Made by a program: the position numbers and the translations under genes | Shown: positions 25,355 through 34,158 of the stretch, piece after piece | Position numbering within the stretch: the stretch's first letter is position 1 | How the letters are laid out: each line of letters opens with the position of its first letter | The notes under the pieces: generated by a model | Databases searched by the model: none | The model's input: the letters and a program-made list of their open reading frames with translations, nothing else | Told to the model about the DNA's origin: nothing | Assembly: GCF_014212125.1 (NCBI RefSeq) | Contig: NZ_JACJVP010000019.1 | Span: 20,922-84,921, forward strand | Direction of reading: 5' to 3' | Length of the DNA stretch: 64,000 nucleotides | Source: Cohnella nanjingensis | GTDB lineage: Bacteria; Bacillota; Bacilli; Paenibacillales; Paenibacillaceae

Positions 25355-26466
25355 TTCGCGCGATGATCGTGGACGACGAAGAGCTGTCGATTATGCGGCT
25401 CGGCCGCATCCTGGCCGAAAGCCGGGAGGTGGAGGTGTGCGGGACGTTTCAAGATCCCGCGGAAGCCTATCGCTACGCCGGCAAACATCCGGTCGACGTG
25501 GCGTTTTTGGACATCTCGATGCCGAAAATCGACGGGATGCGGCTGTCGGACCTGCTGTCGGATTTGAACGCGGGGATCGCGACGGTCTTTGTCACCGGCT
25601 ATGACGAATACGCGGTGGAGGCCTTTGAACGGAGCGCGGTCGACTACCTGATGAAGCCGGTGACCGCCGAGCGGTTGGGCAAGACGCTGAGCCGGCTGCG
25701 CGGGCGCTCCCGCGGTCCGGCCGTCGAAAAGGCGCTGGAGATCCGGCTGTTCGGGGGGCTTCAAATCGGGCTGTGGCTGCCGGACAACAGCCGCGAGACG
25801 GTCAAGCTGCGGAGTCCGAAGACGGAGGAGCTGTTCGCCTATCTCGTCTGCCGGAGCGCGGCGAGCCGGGAGGAGATCGTAGACGCGTTGTGGCCGGATC
25901 TGCATCCCGACAAGGCGCTCAACAATCTGAACACCAACCTCTACTACATTCGGAAAGCGCTCGGGGGCGCCAATGCCTCCGCCTGCATCCAGTCCGACCG
26001 AAACGAAGTGCGCATCGACAAGAACCTCGTGTTTTGCGACCTGTACGCGTTTCAGCAGATGTCCGAGCAAATCCGGCTCAATCCGAGGCACGATCCGGAG
26101 CTGTTCCGGCAGGCGGAAGCGCTGTATGCGGGAGAGTTGTTGAACGGGAGGCCGTACGAATGGGCTGCCGAGTTCGCGCGCAGGCTCGAGCGGGATCGAC
26201 TCGAGCTGCTGGAGCGCGCGGCCAGATACGAGAAACGGCACGGCGAGCTTCCGCAAGCGCTGCGTTATTACGAAGAAATGCTGAAGGCGGACCCCATCCG
26301 AGAGGATATTCACCAGGAGGTCGTCCGGCTGTATCTCGCGATGGGCCGAAACCACGAGGCGCTGCGCCAATATCGGGAGCTCGAGACGATCATGCGCCGC
26401 GAGCTCGGCACCGGTCCGGATCCCGCGCTTTTGGACCTCCTCCGCCGCGCGATCGAGCCGTCCTAA
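25351..26466 (+). CDS. response regulator with SARP/BTAD output domain
   Basis: A 371-residue regulator: receiver (MIVDDEE, phospho-acceptor Asp54, Lys102 in MKPVT), a winged-helix SARP DNA-binding domain (about 125-215, IRLFGGLQIG ... SREEIVDALWPDLHPDKALNNLNTNLYYIRKAL) and a C-terminal TPR-like BTAD region (to residue 371, FRQAEALYAGELL ... REDIHQEVVRLYLAMGRNHEALRQY). The ATG at 25351 overlaps the kinase stop by 4 bp, so it is the cognate partner of the hybrid kinase. Targets are not visible; the surface protein gene next door is a candidate. Confidence 0.93.
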   Translation: MIRAMIVDDEELSIMRLGRILAESREVEVCGTFQDPAEAYRYAGKHPVDVAFLDISMPKIDGMRLSDLLSDLNAGIATVFVTGYDEYAVEAFERSAVDYLMKPVTAERLGKTLSRLRGRSRGPAVEKALEIRLFGGLQIGLWLPDNSRETVKLRSPKTEELFAYLVCRSAASREEIVDALWPDLHPDKALNNLNTNLYYIRKALGGANASACIQSDRNEVRIDKNLVFCDLYAFQQMSEQIRLNPRHDPELFRQAEALYAGELLNGRPYEWAAEFARRLERDRLELLERAARYEKRHGELPQALRYYEEMLKADPIREDIHQEVVRLYLAMGRNHEALRQYRELETIMRRELGTGPDPALLDLLRRAIEPS

Positions 26467-26488
26467 TCGGCGGGACCGAGAACCCTCG

Positions 26489-26524
26489 AAGCCTTGAATC
26501 GTCTTGGACGATTCGAGGCTTTTT
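26489..26524 (+). terminator. intrinsic terminator
   Basis: AAGCCTTGAATCGTC pairs with GACGATTCGAGGCTT around TTG, followed by TTT. It ends the kinase-regulator operon. Confidence 0.85.
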
Positions 26525-26669
26525 GACGTTCGGGGCTGCAGGGCTTGTTTATCGTTTGTTTAGAGCGGTTTTGTATGATGGAGTCGACCTTTGTCGGAGT
26601 TCGTCTTTTTTTGCCATCGCGGACGAACTTTCGCCAATGAAGATTCTTATTCCTACAGGGGGAGACACC

Positions 26670-29600
26670 ATGTTCAAAGGAAAGTTGATGAAAAGGGGAG
26701 TCAGCTTGTTCGCGCTCGTCGCATTGCTGCTGACGCTGCTGCCGCCTCTGCCAGCGGGAGCCGCGCCGGATGTGCCTGCTTATCCGGATTCCTATTACAA
26801 AGCTTACTTGCCCGGCACCAACGAAAAAATCCACGTGGTCGATATGGGGACGGGGGGGATCGAAGCCGACAAAATTCAAATCGACGGCTCTCCCGTAAAC
26901 TCCGGGGTGAACCCGAACGGCAAACAAGTCCTTATCTCCGCCAGGCGCTCGGATGAGTCGGGCGCGGTCTACGTCGTCGATCCGGCGACGGATGAGGTCG
27001 TCACGTCGATCCCAGTTGGGCGCTACCCGGGGAGCATCACCTTCACTCCGGACGGCAGCCGGGCGTTCGTGGCCAATGAAACGGACCAAACGGTCTCCGT
27101 CATCGATACGGAGAAGCTGTCCGTCGTCCGTACGCTGCAAGTGTCATCGACGCCGACTGCGATCGTCGTTGTGGGGCCTCACCTGTACGTCGTTTGCAGC
27201 AGCATCATCTTGCAGGGAGTTCCTCAACCAGCCAGCATCGGGATATTCGATGCGGCCACGGGGAGCTATGTCCAGTCGATCCCAGTCGGCGTCTTCTATA
27301 CGACCAACGCTTCCGTCGATCCGAACGGGACTTACCTCTATATGGCGGACAAACCAGGGAATCAGGTCAGGGTGCTCGATCTGCGCACCGGCCGATTCGA
27401 TGAGCCGATTCCGGTCGGTCGTGGACCGGAGTCTTCGGAAATTACGCCGAACGGCAGATTCCTCTACGTGTCCAACGGCACTGGCAATTCCATCTCGGTG
27501 ATCGACACGCAAACCCGGGTTGAAATAGCTACGATCCCGTTCGATAATTGCCCTTCGAGCGGCTGCCAGACGAGAGCGATGGCCATTTCCCCGGACGGCA
27601 AATTCGTATACGCGCCTACGCCGAACCGGGAGAAAACGTTCGTCATCGACACCGCCACGAACCAAATCACGAAAGAACTGTTCAATACGTTCGATTCGGT
27701 AAGCGGGACGTTCGCGATCACGACATTCTTGGCGGCGCAAGCCCCTTCCGTCGCGCCGTTTTCCGGCGGAGACGGTACGGAGGAAGATCCGTATCTCATC
27801 TCCACGCCGGAGCAGCTGCAGAACGTGAACAATTATTTGAGCGGCTATTTCAAGCTTGACGCGGATATCGATCTGCAACCGTATCTGTCCAGAGGCCATG
27901 CTGGATACAACCGCGGGAAAGGCTGGAAGCCGATCGGCATCTCCGACAACTTCCGCAACTTTGCCGGCGTCTTCGACGGGGACGGCCATACGATTTCCAA
28001 TTTGTCCATCGATCGCAACGAACCGGAGGTCGGATTGTTCGGATTTATTCGCCCGTTAGGCAAGATTCGCAATTTGAACCTGGCCAACGTCAACGTCAAA
28101 GGGGACTACCGCGTCGGCGGGCTGGTCGGGCGCACGGTGGGGGCCGATCTTCAGCGCGTCTCCGCGGGAGGACAAGTTAAGGCTTCGGGTGAGCTCGGCA
28201 CAGCCGGGGGGCTGGTCGGCATGTCCGAAGCGACCGTCATCCGGAACGCCTACTTCCGGGGGCAGGTAGCAGCGGACGATAAAGCGGGCGGCCTCGTCGG
28301 CTATGGCAACGGGGCTACAATTGATCGTGCCTATGCCGCCGCGACCATCGACACGCCCATATCGTTTAGTATTCAAAAGGGTCCGCTCGTCGGATCGGGC
28401 ATTCCAAGGTCGATCGTGAAATCCTACTTTAATAGCGATATGTATACAGGGCCGGTACCGGACGGCTCGCTCGGCCAAACCACTGAAGCCATGAAGCAGC
28501 AGGCTACATTCGCGGACTGGGACTTCACCGGGGTGTGGAAGATCGATCCGCCGGTTAATGAAGGGTATCCGTTCTTGATTTGGCCGCGAATCGTGCCGGC
28601 GGAATTCGCAGGCGGCGACGGGTCGGCCGAGCATCCGTACGAGATCGCGAACGGGGAGCAACTGGACAAGGTGCGCCAATATCTGGACAAGCACTTCGTG
28701 CTCGTCAGCGATATCGATCTGAACATCGCTCCCTTCAATACAGGCGAGGGATGGAAACCGATCGGTGGAGAGGCGCCTTTCCGGGGAACGTTCGACGGCC
28801 GCGGCTTCCAGATTCGCAACCTGTTCATTGCTTCCGACAAAGCGGGCCTGGGTTTGTTTAACGCCTTGCAGGGAGCGGAAGTCCGTAACGTCGATCTCGT
28901 CGACGTCCGCATCAAGGAAAGCACTTCGGGCGCGGGAAGACAGGTAGGGGCTTTGGCAGGCTATGCCGAGCAGTCGATCGTTTCCGGCGTTCAGGTCACC
29001 GGGGAGATTTACGGCCGCAAAACAATAGGGGGATTAATCGGCATGGTCTCCAAGGGCGTTACCATCGAAAATTCCTCGTCCTCAGCCTCGATTGTGGCAC
29101 AGAACTCGGAAATCGGCGGATTAGTCGGATATATCGAAGGCTATGACATGAATACGGGGAACGTGATCAGTTTCATCAAGAATAGCTATGCCACCGGTTC
29201 GGTGTCGGGCTCCGATAGCGTAGGGGGGCTGATCGGGCTCGGATGGGGCGTTCGAATCGAGAACGCATACGCATCCGGCAACGTTTCGGGAACTACGAAC
29301 GTCGGCGGCTTGGCAGGAATTGTAAGCAACGCCTGGATGGATCGCGTCTTTGTCCCGGACAATCTCGTCACGGGCGCAGATGCGGTAGGCGGATTCGTCG
29401 GCCTTTCCATAGCGGGCAAGTATGTCAATACGTATACCCGAGCTAACGTGACGGGCGAGACGCAAGTGGGCGGCTATATCGGCCTCCTCGATCGATGGCA
29501 TGAGATCAGCTACAGCTATGCAGCCGGACATCTCGCGGGGGTCGCTTCTTCCACCTATGGGTTCGCTTATGCGAGCGAAGAGGTGAACGAGGGCTCGCAC

Positions 29601-31478
29601 TTCAACCAGCTGTACTTCGACGAAACCTTGTCGGGTCTTGGCCGGCAAGACGGAGAGATCGGCAGCAATGCCTCGTCGGACATGATGAAGGACGCCGAAC
29701 TGATCCTCTCTAAAGGCTGGGATCTGGGCGGCACTTGGTCGCTCGATCCTCAGCGCAACGACGGTTATCCGTATCTGCAGGTTTTCGGGGTTCGCGTGCC
29801 GCTCTTTGAGCCCGCCCCGACAGCCGTGCCGGGCAGCGCCGCAGGCACGACGAAGATTCCTTCGGTAACCGTCGCTGACGGGCATCGGATTTTCGTGCTC
29901 GTCTCGTCGAGCCCGATCGGGCGACCGTACGTAGGCGATCCCTTGCCGACTGGCGGCACGATGATTCGGGATTACGTGCCGGGCCACGATATCCCCGAAG
30001 TGCAAGCCGGGGACTATGTGGGCGTGTATGAAGTAGACGGCAACGGCAACATCGTGCGTTTCGGCGGGATTACGCTGACGAAATCGGCGATCCAGCCGTC
30101 GGATAGCGGCCCGACCGATCCGACAGATCCGACCGATCCGACAGATCCGACCGACCCGACGGGACCTTCCGGCCCTAGCGGTCCGAGCATGCCGTCCGGT
30201 CATTCCCAACCGGCCGATCCGGCCGGCACCTCGGTGGACATTCTGGTGAACGGCAAGTCGGAGAGCGCGGGCACGGCGGCGACGTCGACCCGCAACGGCC
30301 AATCGGTGCTCACGATCTCGATCGACGAGCAAAAGCTCGAGGCGAAGCTCGCCGCCGAGGGCAGCGGCGCGCTCGTCGCCGTTCCCGTCCGGGCCAAGGC
30401 CGACGTGATCGTCGGGGAGCTGAACGGCCGGATGATCAAGAGGATGGCCGACAAGGCGGCCATCCTCGAGATCCGAACCGAGGGCGCCACGTACACGATT
30501 CCGGCGCTGCAGCTGGACATCGAGTCGCTGGCGAAGCGGCTTGGCGCTTCCGTCGCGCTGGAGGACATCAAGCTCCAAGTCGAGATCGCCGCGCCGACGG
30601 CCGGCCGGTTGCAGGCGGTGCAGGACGCGGCGGATCGCGGCAAGTTCATCTTGGCGCTGCCGCCGGTCGAATTTACGATCCGAGGCATCTACAAGGATAC
30701 GGTTCTTGACCTCTCGTCCTTCCACGCCTACGTGAAGAGGACGATCGCCCTTCCGGACGGGGTCGATCCCGCCAAGATCACGACGGGCGTCGTCGTCGAT
30801 CCGGACGGCAGCGTGCGCCACGTCCCGACGAAGATCGAACGGATCGACGGCAAGGACTACGCCACGATCAACAGCCTGACCAACAGCACGTACGCGGTCA
30901 TCTGGAACCCGGTCGCCTTCACGGATATGGCGGCGCATTGGGCGAAGGATGCCGTGAACGAGATGGGCTCGCGCATGGTGCTGAACGGCACGGGAGACGG
31001 CCGCTTCAGCCCGGATCGCAACATCACGCGCGCCGAGTTCGCCGCCATCGTCGTGCGCGCGCTGGGACTCCGTCCGGAAACCGGAACGGCGCCGTTCTCC
31101 GACGTGCGCGCTTCGGATTGGTATGCCGGCGCGGTAAGCGCGGCCCATGCCAATGGACTGATCAACGGCATGGCGGACGGCACGTTCCGCCCGAACGACA
31201 GCATCACCCGCGAGCAAGCGATGGCGATTCTGGCTAACGCGATGAAGCTCACCGGTCTCCAGGCGAAGCTGCCTCCCGTCAGCGTCGAAGAGCGGCTGCA
31301 GCCGTTCGCGGACGCGAAGGACGCGTCGGCTTGGGCAACCGCGGGCATCGCCGACAGCGTGCAGGCCGGCGTCGTGACGGGCAGAGGCCCGGCGTCGCTC
31401 GCGCCCAAAGCGCCGGTGACCCGGGCGGAAGTCGCCGCGATGATGCAGCGTCTGCTCGTGAAGTCCGAGTTGATTTAA
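26670..31478 (+). CDS. giant SLH surface protein with beta-propeller and GLUG repeats
   Basis: A 1602-residue exported cell-surface protein. The frame is open from 25773, but that part is an alternative frame of the SARP gene; the real start is the ATG at 26670 after GGGGGAGA, followed by a signal peptide (residues 1-33). Residues about 35-355 are YVTN-type propeller blades (DEVVTSIPVGRYPGSITFTPDG and repeats). About 360-1050 holds two blocks starting GGDGxEExPYxI followed by GLUG-type repeats (VGGLVG, GGLIGL, VGGLAGI). Then come a Pro-Thr-Asp linker (about 1148-1165), a further beta region, and three C-terminal SLH domains (from about 1416: FTDMAAHWAKDAVNEM ... ITRAEFAAIVVRAL) that bind pyruvylated wall polymer. 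Probably an adhesin or glycan-binding scaffold. Confidence 0.9.
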   Translation: MFKGKLMKRGVSLFALVALLLTLLPPLPAGAAPDVPAYPDSYYKAYLPGTNEKIHVVDMGTGGIEADKIQIDGSPVNSGVNPNGKQVLISARRSDESGAVYVVDPATDEVVTSIPVGRYPGSITFTPDGSRAFVANETDQTVSVIDTEKLSVVRTLQVSSTPTAIVVVGPHLYVVCSSIILQGVPQPASIGIFDAATGSYVQSIPVGVFYTTNASVDPNGTYLYMADKPGNQVRVLDLRTGRFDEPIPVGRGPESSEITPNGRFLYVSNGTGNSISVIDTQTRVEIATIPFDNCPSSGCQTRAMAISPDGKFVYAPTPNREKTFVIDTATNQITKELFNTFDSVSGTFAITTFLAAQAPSVAPFSGGDGTEEDPYLISTPEQLQNVNNYLSGYFKLDADIDLQPYLSRGHAGYNRGKGWKPIGISDNFRNFAGVFDGDGHTISNLSIDRNEPEVGLFGFIRPLGKIRNLNLANVNVKGDYRVGGLVGRTVGADLQRVSAGGQVKASGELGTAGGLVGMSEATVIRNAYFRGQVAADDKAGGLVGYGNGATIDRAYAAATIDTPISFSIQKGPLVGSGIPRSIVKSYFNSDMYTGPVPDGSLGQTTEAMKQQATFADWDFTGVWKIDPPVNEGYPFLIWPRIVPAEFAGGDGSAEHPYEIANGEQLDKVRQYLDKHFVLVSDIDLNIAPFNTGEGWKPIGGEAPFRGTFDGRGFQIRNLFIASDKAGLGLFNALQGAEVRNVDLVDVRIKESTSGAGRQVGALAGYAEQSIVSGVQVTGEIYGRKTIGGLIGMVSKGVTIENSSSSASIVAQNSEIGGLVGYIEGYDMNTGNVISFIKNSYATGSVSGSDSVGGLIGLGWGVRIENAYASGNVSGTTNVGGLAGIVSNAWMDRVFVPDNLVTGADAVGGFVGLSIAGKYVNTYTRANVTGETQVGGYIGLLDRWHEISYSYAAGHLAGVASSTYGFAYASEEVNEGSHFNQLYFDETLSGLGRQDGEIGSNASSDMMKDAELILSKGWDLGGTWSLDPQRNDGYPYLQVFGVRVPLFEPAPTAVPGSAAGTTKIPSVTVADGHRIFVLVSSSPIGRPYVGDPLPTGGTMIRDYVPGHDIPEVQAGDYVGVYEVDGNGNIVRFGGITLTKSAIQPSDSGPTDPTDPTDPTDPTDPTGPSGPSGPSMPSGHSQPADPAGTSVDILVNGKSESAGTAATSTRNGQSVLTISIDEQKLEAKLAAEGSGALVAVPVRAKADVIVGELNGRMIKRMADKAAILEIRTEGATYTIPALQLDIESLAKRLGASVALEDIKLQVEIAAPTAGRLQAVQDAADRGKFILALPPVEFTIRGIYKDTVLDLSSFHAYVKRTIALPDGVDPAKITTGVVVDPDGSVRHVPTKIERIDGKDYATINSLTNSTYAVIWNPVAFTDMAAHWAKDAVNEMGSRMVLNGTGDGRFSPDRNITRAEFAAIVVRALGLRPETGTAPFSDVRASDWYAGAVSAAHANGLINGMADGTFRPNDSITREQAMAILANAMKLTGLQAKLPPVSVEERLQPFADAKDASAWATAGIADSVQAGVVTGRGPASLAPKAPVTRAEVAAMMQRLLVKSELI
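30111..30161 (+). repeat. short tandem repeat coding for a Pro-Thr-Asp linker
   Basis: About five copies of a 9-bp unit (CCGACCGAT or CCGACAGAT) encode PTDPTDP, a flexible spacer between the GLUG region and the wall-proximal domains. Copy number is likely to vary between strains. Confidence 0.8.
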
Positions 31479-31543
31479 TCGAGGTTTAGCGGTTTCGGCT
31501 CCGTTTGACGGCCGAGTCGTTCGGGGGAATTCCCCGGTCGACA

Positions 31544-31586
31544 GGGGTCGTTCCGAAGTTATATTCGGAACGGCCCCATTTTTTTT
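31544..31586 (+). terminator. strong intrinsic terminator
   Basis: GGGGTCGTTCCGAA pairs with TTCGGAACGGCCCC around GTTATA, followed by eight T. Confidence 0.92.
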
Positions 31587-31658
31587 AGCGAGGGATGCTC
31601 ATGGCGTCGGGAATTGTGATAGTATTTATGTTTAAAGAGAAAAGGAAGTGCAACGAAT

Positions 31659-32015
31659 TTGATTAACATTACGATACCAACGCCGGATGTTACCATTCAT
31701 AAGCAGGTTGCTCCCGAGCTGAGCAACATTTACGGGTTTACCGATTTCCACCTGATCACGAGAGAAACGGGCGGAATCTTTATGTTTTACAACGCCAAGG
31801 ATGAACTATTGTTTGTAGGGAAAGCAAGAAAGCTAAGACCGAGGATCAAGAAGCATTTCGAAGATACCGTATCCCCGATGAAAAATCATCGTGACGAAGT
31901 AACGAAAATCGAAGTTTGTGTTGTGGAGGACCCCCTCGACAGAGAAATTTACGAGACCTATATCATTAATACTTTGCAGGCGAAATACAATGTTGAAAAA
32001 GTTTTATTTAGATAA
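31659..32015 (+). CDS. stand-alone GIY-YIG domain protein
   Basis: A 118-residue protein with a UvrC-like GIY-YIG fold: GIF at about residue 39 and FVG at about 52, followed by KARKLRPRIKKHF with the conserved Arg, and a late REIYET with the metal-binding Glu. Classical Tyr residues are replaced by Phe in both motif halves (GIF, FVG), which is tolerated in some members. No other domain is present. TTG start at 31659 after AAAGGAAG. It may be a DNA repair or recombination nuclease; neighbours give no hint. Confidence 0.75.
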   Translation: MINITIPTPDVTIHKQVAPELSNIYGFTDFHLITRETGGIFMFYNAKDELLFVGKARKLRPRIKKHFEDTVSPMKNHRDEVTKIEVCVVEDPLDREIYETYIINTLQAKYNVEKVLFR

Positions 32016-32074
32016 GAGGAACCGTGCGAAACTCCAGGTTACTTAAGGCCTTGGCGATTCCGTATATGTCTGGT

Positions 32075-32109
32075 GAAGCCCGATGGAACTCATGTCCTCG
32101 GGCTTTTTT
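32075..32109 (+). terminator. intrinsic terminator
   Basis: AAGCCCGA pairs with TCGGGCTT around a 14-base loop and is followed by TTTT. Confidence 0.8.
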
Positions 32110-32169
32110 GTACAAAGGATTTGTGATTGCAGGGGATGTACGAATCGCGTGGGCAACGGCTCATGTACT

Positions 32170-32399
32170 CAGATGCGGCTCCGCTTCGAACTTCACCCGT
32201 TCTGCAGGTAAAAAAATGAATGGACCGTAAAGAAATGATGATATGAAAACGATTAATTCCGTTCTATAATGTAAACACATGAGGAACGTGCATGGATAAG
32301 AAAGCTTCATACACCCCAACCCTCCCGATTGCGACTGCTAAACGTACAGGAAAGCCCAAGCCGCCAAAGGTCCAGGGCTTTTTCTCATGTCGATTGTAG
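32170..32399 (+). pseudogene. decayed duplicate of the regulator-3'/binding-protein-5' junction
   Basis: This stretch is a diverged copy of the junction at about 35370-35610. Shared pieces are CCGCTTCGAACTT (end of the AraC-type regulator), TGCAGGTAAA, ATGAATGG.CCGTAAAGAAATG, ATGATATGAAAACG, TTCTATAATGTAA and GGAACGTGCATGGA.AAGAAAGC, which starts the lipoprotein. Here the copy of the lipoprotein (ATG at 32292, MDKKASYTPTLPI) runs only 35 codons with a scrambled rest, and the regulator part is deleted. It marks an ancient tandem duplication of the whole cassette followed by deletion. The retained TATAAT at 32265-32270 may now drive the kinase gene. Confidence 0.75.
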
Positions 32400-32418
32400 A
32401 TAAGGAGAGAGATGCCCT

Positions 32419-34140
32419 TTGAAGGTAGTCGGCTTTTGGCGAAGATCGATATTTATGCGGCTGGTCCTTACCTTTCTGATCATTATGGTACCGCTGTATG
32501 GCATCGGCATCAGCATGTACAAGTGGGGCGTGACCGCGATCAAAAGGGAAATTCTCAATACAAAGGCGGCGCAGATGTCCTACTATTTGGATAAAATCGA
32601 AAAGGAGATCCAGGGACTTAAGCTGGTGCAGTCTGATGCGCTTTACAATGACGATATTAACCGGCTCGCCAATAGTGATTCGTTCATGGACAATTACGAA
32701 CGCGGCTATTATTTGAACAAACTGCAGCAGAGGCTGAGCGCGATTAAAAACGGTAGTAATTACATTGAAAATGTAATCGCTTACATACCCTCCGTTCGAC
32801 GAACGATTCCTGCAGAAGGCAGTATAGGAGATTTGCAAGAGACGGATTTGAAACGGATGACCCTCTTCGACAGCTCGACGCCTTCGCAGTTGGTTTATAG
32901 CGATGAGCATCTCTTTCTTAACGCTTTTTTTCCGCCGAACTACATCAAGGAGAGCCTCCAGCCTTTGTATGCTGTGCTGATCAAGCTATCCCTCCCTCAA
33001 CTGAAGGAGTCGCTACAGCAATTCAATCTGAACGAGAATAGCGGTTCGTTCCTTATGGACGCCCGCAAGCATTTGCTGATTTCAGACAGTGTAGCTACAC
33101 CGACTCAGGAACGCATCCGCTTCATGGTAGGCAATTCCGACAGCGGCCGAGGTTCAGTTACTGTACAAGGCAAGCCTTATCTTTATATTTATAGCACTTC
33201 ATCTTATCTGGGTCTTACACTGGTCAGCTATATTCCAGAGAGCGCTCTGTTTGCCGGACTGAGAAAATACGAATCCTCGTTCTGGCTGCTTTCGATTGCC
33301 GTACTATTGATCATCATTCTTTTTTCGCTGGCGATTCTCCGCTTTATCAGGATGCCGCTGTATACCCTGATCAGAGGTTTTAAACGGCTTGAGAACGGAG
33401 ACATGGATTTCACGATCGGCCATCGATTTGTAGACGAGTTTGGGTTTCTCTATGACAGATTCAATTCGATGCTTGGGCGGTTGCGAGCGCTGATCGACCA
33501 GAACTATAAGCAGACCATCATGGTGCAGCGGGCGGAGCTGAAGCAGCTGCAAGCCCAAATCAACCCTCATTTTCTCTATAACAGTTTTTTTATCCTATAC
33601 ACGATGACCAAGCGGGGCGAATATGAGCAATTAATGAAATTTCAGCTTCAGCTGGGCGAGTATTTCCAATTCGTAACCCGAAATGCTTCGGATGAGGTAA
33701 CCCTGGAGCAGGAAGTAAACCACGCGCGAACCTATTGCGACATACAGTCCATACGATTCTCCAACAGAATTCGGGTGGAGTTCGGCGAACTGCCGCCGGC
33801 CTATACAAACGTAATTGTGCCGCGGTTAATTCTGCAACCCATTCTGGAGAACGCTTTCGAGCATGGTCTGGAGAATCTGGAAGAGAACGGTCTCTTGAAC
33901 ATCCGGTTCCTTCCGGAGCAAGACGGATTGCGTATCGAAGTAGCGAACAACGGAGCGCCGATGACGGACGAGCAGCTCCGCAAGTTCGAGTCCGATATCG
34001 AATCAAACGAACATGCGGAAGTCACGGGCTTGCTCAATATACACCGGCGGATCAGGCTGCTTCTCGGGAACGAGAGCGGGCTCTGCATGGCAAGCGGCAA
34101 GTTCGGCGTCGTTGTGACCATTCGGTTGACAACGAACTGA
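32419..34140 (+). CDS. YesM-type sensor histidine kinase
   Basis: A 573-residue membrane kinase: a first helix (about 12-33, RLVLTFLIIMVPLYGIGISM), an extracellular sensor of about 240 residues, a second helix (about 290-310, SIAVLLIIILFSLAILRF), a HAMP linker, the LytS-type motif QINPHFLYNS (His384) and a HATPase domain (LILQPILENAFEHG). TTG start at 32419 after AAGGAGAGAG. Paired with the YesN-type regulator 18 bp downstream; together they probably sense an extracellular sugar and switch on the importer that follows. Confidence 0.93.
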   Translation: MKVVGFWRRSIFMRLVLTFLIIMVPLYGIGISMYKWGVTAIKREILNTKAAQMSYYLDKIEKEIQGLKLVQSDALYNDDINRLANSDSFMDNYERGYYLNKLQQRLSAIKNGSNYIENVIAYIPSVRRTIPAEGSIGDLQETDLKRMTLFDSSTPSQLVYSDEHLFLNAFFPPNYIKESLQPLYAVLIKLSLPQLKESLQQFNLNENSGSFLMDARKHLLISDSVATPTQERIRFMVGNSDSGRGSVTVQGKPYLYIYSTSSYLGLTLVSYIPESALFAGLRKYESSFWLLSIAVLLIIILFSLAILRFIRMPLYTLIRGFKRLENGDMDFTIGHRFVDEFGFLYDRFNSMLGRLRALIDQNYKQTIMVQRAELKQLQAQINPHFLYNSFFILYTMTKRGEYEQLMKFQLQLGEYFQFVTRNASDEVTLEQEVNHARTYCDIQSIRFSNRIRVEFGELPPAYTNVIVPRLILQPILENAFEHGLENLEENGLLNIRFLPEQDGLRIEVANNGAPMTDEQLRKFESDIESNEHAEVTGLLNIHRRIRLLLGNESGLCMASGKFGVVVTIRLTTN

Positions 34141-34158
34141 ATAAGAAGGGGGATCCCC

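Noticed and set aside
25773..26669. A 299-codon N-terminal extension of the SLH protein frame.
   Set aside because: It is an alternative reading of the SARP gene and crosses its terminator; the signal peptide begins at 26670.
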